64,000 nt of DNA from an uncultured Actinomycetes bacterium (lineage in GTDB: Bacteria > Actinomycetota > Actinomycetes > Nanopelagicales > Nanopelagicaceae): NCBI GenBank assembly GCA_937876245.1, contig CALEGP010000016.1, forward strand, positions 1 through 64,000, in the 5' to 3' direction. This document shows positions 35,249 through 43,023 of the stretch, one piece after another. Positions within the stretch are counted from its first letter, which is position 1. The number at the start of each line of letters is the position of its first letter. The notes beneath the pieces are model-generated. The model was given only the letters and a program-made list of their open reading frames with translations. It ran no database searches and was not told where the DNA came from. Position numbers and translations under genes: made by a program.

Positions 35249-37406
35249 CTATCCCTATTAAGCGTTTTTCAATTCCGTTTTGCAAAAAGCCAATGATTGC
35301 TGATCGCATCGATAATTTAGTTTTATCCCGGAAGGATGGGTTAGTAATAATTGACGTTTTATAAAATGATGGGCAGAGGACCGCAGCATGTGCGGCTTCA
35401 CCACAAAGTCCACAGCCGACACAAGTGTTTAATATGGTAGCTACAGGATCTTTGCGCATTGGGTCAGGATTGGATTTTATTGTCAGTGATGGACAACCAT
35501 TTAACCGGATACATGAATGATCTCCAGTACAAGTATCTGGGTCAATCCCGAAGCGTTCGCGAACGACTCGCTTTCCTTCTTTGATTCGCTTAGCTGTTTC
35601 TGGACGTTCACGTCTAGTCCGGTTAAGAGTGCACTCGCTCTGCGCCACAATAACTTTTGGCCCTGCCTCTTTTGTCGTTAGTGCATCTTTGAATACTTTC
35701 TTCATATCGCTAACTTTGAAAGTATTTGAGACTGTTTTTGCCCACTCGACGCCAATTCCTCGCACTGCTCGCTCGATTGGGTGCTTAGTTGATCTAATTT
35801 CATTTGATGCCATTGAAGACAGGACATCCTGGCCACCTGTGGCAGCGCTGTAGGCATTATCGACGACTACGATGACACCGTCACTCTTATTAAAGACGGC
35901 ATTTCCAATTCCGCTTGTTAAGCCATTGTGCCAAAATCCACCGTCACCCATGAAACTTATTGTGCGCTTATCACTTTCTGGATCGTGAAGTGCTGAGGCT
36001 CCAGCAACACCTAGCCCGTAACCCATAGTTGTCGCACCGATATTAAATGGTGGCAAAATAGAAAATAAATGACACCCGATGTCAGCAGAAATATGGTGAT
36101 TTCCAGTTTCTTTTTCCGCTAATTTCAAGGCGGTAAAAATTGGTCGTTCTGGGCAGCCAGTACAAAATGAGGGTGGCCGACCATGAATTTGCTCAGTTGG
36201 AGCAATGGATTTAATCGAAGTTGGGCTATCCCCATGAGGCCGCACTATTGCAGGGAGATTGTTCTCATCAAGAAGTTGTGGTCCAAATTTCTTAACAAAA
36301 TCAAGTATCCCTTTAGTCACAGCAGCTGGTGTGTACTCGCCCGCGACTGGCAACAAATCTTTGCCGTGAAGCGCAGTATGAACCCCTGCCCTACGCAAGA
36401 CAGCATTAATATTTTGTTCTATGTAATCTGGCTGACCCTCTTCAACAAGTAAAATTCCTTTTTTACTTTTGGCAAATTCGACGACTTCATCATCAATAAT
36501 TGGGTAAGTAACATTCAATATATAAAGTGGAATCTTGCTATTTCCGTAGACATCAGAGAGCCCTAGTAACTGCAATGAACGTATAACGGTGTTGTAAAGA
36601 CCGCCCTGCATGACAATTCCAAAATCTTGACTGCCATCGGCAAAGAATTCATTGATCTTGTTATCTTTTATAAATTTCACTGCAGCTGGCCATCTCTTGG
36701 TGACTTTTTCTTGTTCGTGCATAAAGCTGGCTGGTGGAAGAACAATCCTGTTGGTATCGCGTAATGGATTCTCCATGGCGTCACGCAGGGTAAATTCGGG
36801 TTTTACATTATCTTTTGCAATAAAGCGTCCATGTAGGTGGCAAGAGCGCAGTCGTAGTTGCAGCATTACGGGCGAATTGCTTGCTTCTGATAGACGGAAA
36901 CCAACATCTACCGAGTCCACGATTGCAGTTAGATTGGGCCTTGGATCCAATAGCCAAATTTGTGATTTCATTGCAAAGGCATGAGAGCGCTCTTGCATAA
37001 TCGAAGAACCTTCGCCATAATCTTCACCAACAATAATAAGTGCACCACCAGTAACACCGCCGGAAGCAAGGTTTGCTAATGCGTCGGAAGCGACGTTTGT
37101 TCCAACAGTTGACTTAAAAGTGACCGCGCCTCGAAGTGGATAATGAACCGATGCTGCTAAGGATGCAGCAGCTGTGGCCTCAGATGCGCTGTTTTCAAAA
37201 TGAATACCTAGCTCATCTAAAATCTCTTTAGCGTCACCCAAAACATCCATAAGATGGGATATTGGTGCGCCTTGGTATCCACCAACATAGGAAACACCAG
37301 ATTGTAGAAGTGCTTTTGTAACAGCAAGAATTCCTTCACCAAAAAATTCCTCGCCAGCTCCAGCGCGAAGTTTTCCAACCTCCGTAGCAAACGAACGCTC
37401 TGCCAT
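35241..37406 (-). CDS. Indolepyruvate:ferredoxin oxidoreductase alpha (TPP) subunit
   Basis: About 721 residues. The N-terminal domain starts with FFGEGILAVTKALLQSGVSYVGGYQG, and SASEATAAASLAASVHYPLRG binds TPP. The TPP pyrophosphate domain has FCTGCPERP and GDGGFWHNGLTSGIGNAVF. Ferredoxin-like cysteines close the chain: DTCTGDHSC...GCPS and CVGCGLCGEAAHAAVLCPS. The track start at 37535 adds 43 residues of poor quality; AAGGAG four bases before the ATG at 37406 decides it. Substrate may be indolepyruvate or another aryl-pyruvate made by transamination. Confidence 0.9.
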   Translation of the reverse strand: MAERSFATEVGKLRAGAGEEFFGEGILAVTKALLQSGVSYVGGYQGAPISHLMDVLGDAKEILDELGIHFENSASEATAAASLAASVHYPLRGAVTFKSTVGTNVASDALANLASGGVTGGALIIVGEDYGEGSSIMQERSHAFAMKSQIWLLDPRPNLTAIVDSVDVGFRLSEASNSPVMLQLRLRSCHLHGRFIAKDNVKPEFTLRDAMENPLRDTNRIVLPPASFMHEQEKVTKRWPAAVKFIKDNKINEFFADGSQDFGIVMQGGLYNTVIRSLQLLGLSDVYGNSKIPLYILNVTYPIIDDEVVEFAKSKKGILLVEEGQPDYIEQNINAVLRRAGVHTALHGKDLLPVAGEYTPAAVTKGILDFVKKFGPQLLDENNLPAIVRPHGDSPTSIKSIAPTEQIHGRPPSFCTGCPERPIFTALKLAEKETGNHHISADIGCHLFSILPPFNIGATTMGYGLGVAGASALHDPESDKRTISFMGDGGFWHNGLTSGIGNAVFNKSDGVIVVVDNAYSAATGGQDVLSSMASNEIRSTKHPIERAVRGIGVEWAKTVSNTFKVSDMKKVFKDALTTKEAGPKVIVAQSECTLNRTRRERPETAKRIKEGKRVVRERFGIDPDTCTGDHSCIRLNGCPSLTIKSNPDPMRKDPVATILNTCVGCGLCGEAAHAAVLCPSFYKTSIITNPSFRDKTKLSMRSAIIGFLQNGIEKRLIGIDV

Positions 37407-37550
37407 AGCTCTCCTTTTAAATTCCTTCCGAACCCTTGAACTCACGCTTAGGGAGAAAAATACTCCGTAATCGTCGCATGTGTGCCCCCCCCTGTCTAGG
37501 CAGAACCGCAGAAAAGTGTGTGGTGTAAACAACAAGACGGTGAGGTGAAA

Positions 37551-37564
37551 TTGACGGTCGTCAA
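37551..37564. promoter_or_regulatory. Palindrome TTGACGGTCGTCAA, putative operator
   Basis: Six-base arms TTGACG/CGTCAA around GT, in the 265-base gap between divergent iorA and the cyclase-family gene. It is 13/14 identical (other strand) to the site before prpB. The rest of the gap includes a run of eight C at about 37485 and no gene. Confidence 0.55.
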
Positions 37565-37671
37565 ACCTAGAAATTGCGGCCTCGCAAGGCTAATCTCAAC
37601 CCCTGCGAAGTAATGCGCGGAAAGCTTTAAATCCGAAGACGACCCCACCCACAGATATAAGGAGCAAATGA

Positions 37672-38445
37672 ATGGCAAATCTAAATGCCTTAGCAAATGA
37701 TCTTGCATCTGGAGCAGTTCAGGTTCTTGACCTAACAGCACCATTGCACTCAGAGACCCCGATACTCGTTCTACCAGAACCATTTGGCCAGACAGCGTCA
37801 TTCAAGTTGGAGGAGATCTCAAAATATGATGACCGTGGTCCAGCTTGGTATTGGAATAACTTTCATACCGGTGAACACACTGGCACACACATTGACGCTC
37901 CTAATCACTGGGTCACTGGAAAAGATGGCGACGACGTTGCCTCTATTCCGCCCCAGCGCTTAATTGGCCCAGCGGTTGTCTTGGATTTTGTAAAAGAAGC
38001 AGAAGCGAATCCAGATTTTTTACTTGAAGTTTCACACATTGAAGCTTGGGAAGCGGTTAATGGCCCAATCCCAAAAGGTGCTTGGGTTCTCTTCCGTACA
38101 GGTTGGTCTAAGTTTGGCGATGACCCAAAAGCATTTGCTAATGCAGATGAAAATGGACCACATACCCCTGGCCTGCCACCTGCCTGCGCAGAATTTCTCG
38201 CGACAAAGCGTGACATCCTTGGCTTGGGAGTTGAAACAGTAGGAATCGATGCTGGCGGCGCTTTTGGAATGGAAGTTCCTTTTCCTTGTCACAATTACCT
38301 ACTTGGAAATAACAAGTATGGCCTTACCCAACTTCGCAACCTAGATAAGTTGCCAACAACTGGTGCAATAGTTATTGCAGCACCACTAAAGATTGTTGGA
38401 GGATCTGGTTCACCAACTAGAGTATTTGCCCTAGTTTCAAAATAA
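37672..38445 (+). CDS. Metal-dependent cyclase-family hydrolase (kynurenine formamidase / isatin hydrolase-like)
   Basis: 257 residues of the KynB-like alpha/beta fold. The metal motif is GEHTGTHIDAPNHW (HxGTHxDxPxH), with later GVETVGIDAGGAFG. AAGGAG seven bases before the ATG gives the start. Kynurenine formamidase (KynB) is usually about 210 residues; this longer form with GEHTGTH is nearer to isatin hydrolase as I recall it. It could supply the formamidase step missing from the tryptophan route, or open an isatin-like ring. It has its own terminator. Confidence 0.78.
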   Translation: MANLNALANDLASGAVQVLDLTAPLHSETPILVLPEPFGQTASFKLEEISKYDDRGPAWYWNNFHTGEHTGTHIDAPNHWVTGKDGDDVASIPPQRLIGPAVVLDFVKEAEANPDFLLEVSHIEAWEAVNGPIPKGAWVLFRTGWSKFGDDPKAFANADENGPHTPGLPPACAEFLATKRDILGLGVETVGIDAGGAFGMEVPFPCHNYLLGNNKYGLTQLRNLDKLPTTGAIVIAAPLKIVGGSGSPTRVFALVSK

Positions 38446-38456
38446 AATATAACGAT

Positions 38457-38490
38457 TAAAAAGCCCGCCATATTTTTGGCGGGCTTTTTT
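38457..38490. terminator. Bidirectional rho-independent terminator
   Basis: AAAAAGCCCGCC - ATATTTTT - GGCGGGCTTTTTT: a GC-rich stem flanked by A and T tracts, in the gap between the convergent cyclase gene and flavoprotein gene. It should work on both strands. Confidence 0.9.
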
Positions 38491-38492
38491 AA

Positions 38493-40088
38493 TTATTTTC
38501 TAAATCTTTTCTTAATTAATCTCTTTGCAACTAACAGTCCAGAGCCGCCACCTAGGCCAGGGCCTGGATGGGTCGAAGCTCCAATGTGCCACAATTTTTT
38601 TACCGGGGTGCGATGCCCAGTCGCCGCTGAAAGTGGACGCCAAGGAGCATATTGATCGATTCGACAGTCACCTGCATATGGGTCACCGCCAACTAAATTC
38701 AAATTCATGGCTTCAATCTCACGCGGGCCAAGGACAATTTTTGCGATTGTTGCGGATTTCAAGTTAACTATTTCCTCACTAAGTTGAGCAAGAACTCGAT
38801 CAGCATAAGCGCCCAATCTCTCTTCATTCCAACTGCCATCGCCAGGAGCTATTTCGTTGGCTAAATCGCCCTTTATTTCACGGGGATTTTCCTGAAGTTG
38901 AATCCAGATTATCGAAGCTCCTGCAGGGGCGCGCGATGGGTCGAGAACACACGGTTGCCCGACAACGATAGTTGGGCGTGATGGCAAGAATCCACGATTG
39001 GCTGCGTTAACTGATTCTGAGAGTGAATTGAGTCCATCCAAAACATGAACAATTGCAACATCCTTCATTCTAGAGTCGGTCTTCCAGACCGGTGGTTCGG
39101 AAAGTGCAAGGTGAATTTGAATTGCGGCTCGACCATAACGGAAGTTATCGGAAGATGTTTTGATATTAGTTGGAATCACTTCGTCGCTTAATAAGTCGTT
39201 GTACAGAGCTTGGGGTGTAGTCGAAGCTAGTACGGCTTTTTTTGCTGAAAAAGTTCTTCCGTCGGCAAGTTTGATTCCAGTGGCCACTTTGTTTTTAACA
39301 ATTATTTTTACGACGTCGGCCTGCGTTAGAAGTTGTCCCCCACCATCAGTAATAATTGCAGTTAAGGCTTCAACCAATTTAATTCCGCCGCCAACAGGAA
39401 CCGGCATCCCACCGAATGCTACGGCTGCAGAAATAACTTTGGTTATAAATGCACTGCTTGCATCATCTGGACCAAGCCCATTGTGAAGCGCCCAGGGCGC
39501 AAGCAAAGCTTTACTAACTGGAGATTTAAATTGTCGATCCAGCCAGGGTGAGGCCGGTTCTAATAACTCTGCGCCTACTGCTACTAATCCGCGATTACCA
39601 AAACGTTTGCGTGCGGTTCTAGCGAGTCCTAGTGAACTCTTGCGCCAAAGATCTGCGCCCAATAATCCAAAAGCCAAATCCAGTTTAGGTGTGAATTCAC
39701 CCATCATTTGTGCCCACGAATCGCCATCGCCATGTCTAGAAAATTCGGCGTGAGTTATGTCGGGGTTAGTTGAAAGAATTGCTGTTCCATCACTGCAGAC
39801 CACACCAGTGGGTAGCTCAGTATTGTTATAGACCAAACCGCGTTTATCTAATTCCTCTTTTAATTCGGCATAGGCCGGACCGCCAACAAAAAGCGGATGC
39901 CAACTCGAGAGCAACTCGTGTGTATATCCGGGCAGCGTTGCTTGGGATGTCTTAATTGCACCCCCAGCGCTTTCGTTGCGCTCACATACTAAAACCCGCC
40001 AGCCTGATTTACTTAAAACTGATCCGGCAACAAGTGAGTTGATTCCGCTACCGATGATGATTGCGTCAAAGTTTTGATGGGTTGTCAT
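38493..40088 (-). CDS. Phytoene-desaturase-like FAD oxidoreductase, copy A
   Basis: 531-residue flavoprotein of the amine-oxidase/phytoene-desaturase fold (PYROXD2-like group). FAD motif AIIIGSGINSLVAGSVLSKSGWRVLVCERNESAGGA; the C-terminal closing segment HIGASTHPGPGLGGGSGLLVAK. No carotenoid genes are near, so a desaturase or oxidase acting on a catabolic intermediate is more likely. The paralogous copy B is divergent from it. The ATG lies 6 bases after TAGATT, which has TTGACG 18 bases upstream. Confidence 0.82.
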   Translation of the reverse strand: MTTHQNFDAIIIGSGINSLVAGSVLSKSGWRVLVCERNESAGGAIKTSQATLPGYTHELLSSWHPLFVGGPAYAELKEELDKRGLVYNNTELPTGVVCSDGTAILSTNPDITHAEFSRHGDGDSWAQMMGEFTPKLDLAFGLLGADLWRKSSLGLARTARKRFGNRGLVAVGAELLEPASPWLDRQFKSPVSKALLAPWALHNGLGPDDASSAFITKVISAAVAFGGMPVPVGGGIKLVEALTAIITDGGGQLLTQADVVKIIVKNKVATGIKLADGRTFSAKKAVLASTTPQALYNDLLSDEVIPTNIKTSSDNFRYGRAAIQIHLALSEPPVWKTDSRMKDVAIVHVLDGLNSLSESVNAANRGFLPSRPTIVVGQPCVLDPSRAPAGASIIWIQLQENPREIKGDLANEIAPGDGSWNEERLGAYADRVLAQLSEEIVNLKSATIAKIVLGPREIEAMNLNLVGGDPYAGDCRIDQYAPWRPLSAATGHRTPVKKLWHIGASTHPGPGLGGGSGLLVAKRLIKKRFRK

Positions 40089-40094
40089 GTGCGA

Positions 40095-40124
40095 AATCTA
40101 TTGCGCGTATTGTCCGACCGTCAA
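40095..40124 (-). promoter_or_regulatory. Promoter TTGACG-N18-TAGATT with half operator
   Basis: Minus strand: TTGACG (40124-40119), 18 bases, TAGATT (40100-40095), 6 bases, ATG at 40088. CGACCGTCAA at 40115-40124 on the plus strand equals ten bases of the palindrome seen before prpB, so the shared motif overlaps the -35 here. Confidence 0.5.
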
Positions 40125-40144
40125 TAATTATGAGAAGATCGCTT

Positions 40145-41701
40145 ATGTCCAAAATAGTAGTGGTCGGTTCAGGCATTAATGGATTGAGCGCAGCAGCCCT
40201 CCTGGCGAAAAAAGGGCTATCTGTAACTGTCCTAGAAAGCGCCGATCAATTTGGTGGTGCTGTCAGAACTGAGGAGGCCACGCTTCCGGGGTTTAAGCAC
40301 GATTTATTCGCAACTAATTTGAGCTTATTCGCTGGTGGCGGTGTTATGGCTGAATTAAAAGATGACTTGATTCGAAATGGCTTGGAATTTATTTCTTCCA
40401 CAAAGCCGTATTGCTCAGTATTCCCAGATGGAAAATCTATTGGGATAACAATGGACAGAGAAGCCAATCTTGCAACACTTGCCCGAGTGGCACCAGGTGA
40501 TGTCGAATCTTGGAGAGCACTAACAATAAAACTTGGTGATCTCGCTCCCCATCTATTTCCAATTCTAGGTACCGAACTCCCCTCCTTCGCTGCTGTAAAA
40601 TCTCTTTATAAAACTTGGCGGGCAATTGGTACTACTGGTTTGTTTGATTTAGTCAGATTGCTTCTGCAATCAAGCAGAGCTTTTGCTGATGAAAATTTTG
40701 TGCATCCCGAAACAAAAGCTTTGGCCGCAACTTGGGGTATGCATTTGGATTATGGCCCTGATATTTCAGGGGGTGCGCTTTTTTCATTCTTAGAATCAAT
40801 AGGTGGCCAAGAATTTGGCATGGTTCTTGGCAAAGGTGGCGCAGATACCTTAATTAAAGCTTTGGTCGGGGTTATAAAAGAAAATGGCGGCACAGTTATT
40901 GCCGGAACGAAAGTAGTTGAAATAGTCACCCAAAATGGCAAAGCCGTTGGAGTGCGTACTTTAGACGGCAAAACATATGAGGCTGATCAGGTAATTGCGA
41001 ATGTGAACCCTGCTTTGATTCCTGCTCTTCTTTCGAGTGAAGAATTGATGAAACCTGAAATATCAAAAATTAAGAATTTCCGCCCTGGTCTTGGAACAAT
41101 GATGATTCATCTTGCACTAAGCGAGCTTCCTGACTGGAGAGCTTCTGAAGCCGGTGAATTTAACTATGTACATATCGCCCCTTATATAGACGATATGGCG
41201 ATGACTTACACGCTAGCCGCTGCAGGAAAGCTTCCGAGCACCCCAACCTTGGTCATAGGGCAGCCAACAGTGAGCGACCCATCTCGAGCCCCGGCTGGAA
41301 AACATATTCTCTGGATTCAAGTCCGTGTTCTGCCGCTAGAAATTACTGGAGATGCCGCTGGCAGTATTTCAGGAAAAACTTGGGACGAAGTTGGTGAAGC
41401 TTACGCAGATCGAATTATTAAGAATATCGAGAAATACGCGCCTGGATTGAGTTCTAAGATTCTTTCTAGAAAAGTTTTAACTCCAGCTGATTTAGAAAAA
41501 TATAATGCAAATTTAATTGGCGGGGATTCCCTTGGTGGTAGCCACCACCCTGCACAATTCTTTTTCCTCCGCCCAATGCCAGGCTGGACAGGCCACAAGG
41601 CGCCAATTAAAAACTTATTTCTTTGTGGATCAGGAACTTGGCCTGGTGGTGGTGTCGGTGGTGGCAGTGGACTTATGGTTGCTAATTTAATCGGTAAATA
41701 A
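40145..41701 (+). CDS. Phytoene-desaturase-like FAD oxidoreductase, copy B
   Basis: Second PYROXD2-like flavoprotein, 518 residues: IVVVGSGINGLSAAALLAKKGLSVTVLE at the start and LCGSGTWPGGGVGGGSGLMVA at the end. The track starts at 40061, overlapping copy A, but GAGAAG seven bases before the ATG at 40145 and the position of the FAD motif show the real start. It is about as long as copy A and aligns throughout (PTIVVGQPCVLDPSRAPAG and PTLVIGQPTVSDPSRAPAG), so the two may form a heteromer. It overlaps the thioesterase end by 15 bases. Confidence 0.83.
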   Translation: MSKIVVVGSGINGLSAAALLAKKGLSVTVLESADQFGGAVRTEEATLPGFKHDLFATNLSLFAGGGVMAELKDDLIRNGLEFISSTKPYCSVFPDGKSIGITMDREANLATLARVAPGDVESWRALTIKLGDLAPHLFPILGTELPSFAAVKSLYKTWRAIGTTGLFDLVRLLLQSSRAFADENFVHPETKALAATWGMHLDYGPDISGGALFSFLESIGGQEFGMVLGKGGADTLIKALVGVIKENGGTVIAGTKVVEIVTQNGKAVGVRTLDGKTYEADQVIANVNPALIPALLSSEELMKPEISKIKNFRPGLGTMMIHLALSELPDWRASEAGEFNYVHIAPYIDDMAMTYTLAAAGKLPSTPTLVIGQPTVSDPSRAPAGKHILWIQVRVLPLEITGDAAGSISGKTWDEVGEAYADRIIKNIEKYAPGLSSKILSRKVLTPADLEKYNANLIGGDSLGGSHHPAQFFFLRPMPGWTGHKAPIKNLFLCGSGTWPGGGVGGGSGLMVANLIGK

Positions 41702-42079
41702 TTTTTCACGCCAAGCGTCGGGCCATCTTTGAGCACCGGCTTCTTTACTCGGCGAGTGAACGATTACGTAATTTCCAATTGCTGCAACTTCGCCATTTAC
41801 CTGAGCGGTAAATGAAAGTTCGCAAGATGAATTACCCAACCGAATAACTTCCAGTCTCGTTACGATTTCTTCACCAAAAAAGATTCTGCGCTTATATTCC
41901 ATCGCGACTTTGACTCTGGGGATTTGGCCAAAAAGGGAACTTGGTAAACCTACGCTGCGATAGAGCGCTGATTCACATTCTTCAACCCAACGAAAGGCGC
42001 TTGAATAGTGTTGGTGACCAGCCGCATCAGTTTCAGCCCATTCAAGGAATCTGGTTATTTCGATGCTAGCTCCGGCCAT
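41687..42079 (-). CDS. 4-hydroxybenzoyl-CoA-thioesterase-fold protein
   Basis: Hotdog-fold acyl-CoA thioesterase of 130 residues. The active-site helix is FLEWAETDAAGHQHYSSAFRWVEECE, with the Asp of the 4HBT DxxGH motif and a helical Glu. Substrate unknown. AAAGGG before the ATG. It is divergent from paaX with 56 bases between, and converges on flavoprotein copy B. It may release CoA from a dead-end aryl-CoA. Confidence 0.85.
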   Translation of the reverse strand: MAGASIEITRFLEWAETDAAGHQHYSSAFRWVEECESALYRSVGLPSSLFGQIPRVKVAMEYKRRIFFGEEIVTRLEVIRLGNSSCELSFTAQVNGEVAAIGNYVIVHSPSKEAGAQRWPDAWREKLFTD

Positions 42080-42112
42080 TTATTTACCCTTTCCAATCAT
42101 TTCTTTATTTAA

Positions 42113-42126
42113 GTTACCCCGCTAAC
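42113..42126. promoter_or_regulatory. Inverted repeat GTTA-CCCCGC-TAAC at paaX promoter
   Basis: Four-base arms only, overlapping the paaX -10 box TAACAT (42123-42128). Placement fits autoregulation, but short arms make chance possible. Confidence 0.25.
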
Positions 42127-42128
42127 AT
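42123..42128 (+). promoter_or_regulatory. -10 box TAACAT of leaderless paaX
   Basis: TAACAT-N7-GTG, no ribosome-binding site. Confidence 0.45.
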
Positions 42129-42135
42129 TACCGCC

Positions 42136-43017
42136 GTGGTCAGTATATTTGCGGGTGAAGCTAAAGATTTAATAGACCGGGCTAATCGTCCGCAATCCTT
42201 AATAATCACTATTTATGGAGCATATAGCCGTTCTCTCGGGGGTTGGCTTTCATCGAGTGCGATCGTTTCACTTTGTGCTGAGTTAGATGTCGATGAGGCA
42301 TCGGTTCGTAGTGCCCTTTCTAGGTTTAAGCGGCGCGGAATCTTGATTTCTAAATCGCAGAATGGAATCCAGGGTTATGCCTTAAGCCCTGAGGCCAGAA
42401 AAACTTTCGAGCTCGGAGACACTCGAGTTTTAGAACGTCGCGAGGCGCCACGAGATGAGGGTTGGGTACTAGTTGTATTCTCAATTCCAGAAAAGAATCG
42501 TGCCCTTAGATACCAACTACGCTCTCGGTTAGTGAGAGTAGGTTTTGCTCAAGTGTCTGGAGGACTTTGGATTGCCCCGCGACAACTTACTAATGATGTA
42601 ATAGCGCTGGCAAAATCATTAAAGATTGAGCCACATATGAGTATTTTTTCCGCCCATCACTTGGCCTTCAAATCGACACAAGCCGTTGTTGCAGAATGGT
42701 GGGATCTCGATGGAATTGGCGAGCTTTACAAATCTTTTGCTTTGACCGTAAGGCCAATTATAAGAAAGTGGTTCACAAAGAAAATTACGAAACCTGATCC
42801 ACTGGAGGCTTTTATTGATTACACGAGAGTCTTAACTAATTGGCGTCATGTTCCTTATTTTGATCCGGGTCTACCTAAAGAGTACTTACCTAAAAATTGG
42901 CCAGGGTTTCCTGCCATGGATAGTTTTTTTAGGGTACACGACTTGCTCGCAATCCCGGCACTGAGCCATTTTCATAGCGTTGCCGGGAAAACTGAAAGTA
43001 AAAACACAAAGAAGTAA
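42136..43017 (+). CDS. PaaX-family transcriptional regulator
   Basis: 293 residues. The N-terminal winged helix is IITIYGAYSRSLGGWLSSSAIV ... SVRSALSRFKRRGILIS, as in PaaX, where aryl-CoA esters relieve repression. The central domain is VLVVFSIPEKNRALRYQLRSRLVRVGFAQVSGGLWIAP. The C-terminal helical domain has the FIDYTRVLTNWRHVPYFDPGLP ending typical of the family. GTG start. It is the only complete regulator gene in the catabolic region and the best candidate for binding the TTGAC-N4-GTCAA sites. The gene has no paa genes around it. Confidence 0.88.
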   Translation: MVSIFAGEAKDLIDRANRPQSLIITIYGAYSRSLGGWLSSSAIVSLCAELDVDEASVRSALSRFKRRGILISKSQNGIQGYALSPEARKTFELGDTRVLERREAPRDEGWVLVVFSIPEKNRALRYQLRSRLVRVGFAQVSGGLWIAPRQLTNDVIALAKSLKIEPHMSIFSAHHLAFKSTQAVVAEWWDLDGIGELYKSFALTVRPIIRKWFTKKITKPDPLEAFIDYTRVLTNWRHVPYFDPGLPKEYLPKNWPGFPAMDSFFRVHDLLAIPALSHFHSVAGKTESKNTKK

Positions 43018-43023
43018 TAACTT

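Noticed and set aside
37484-37493. Run of eight C as a phase-variable tract
   Set aside because: It lies in a non-coding gap, far from both start codons, with no evidence of function.
37496-37801. 101-codon minus-strand ORF over the iorA/cyclase gap
   Set aside because: It covers the palindrome and the start of the cyclase gene and has no protein-like pattern.
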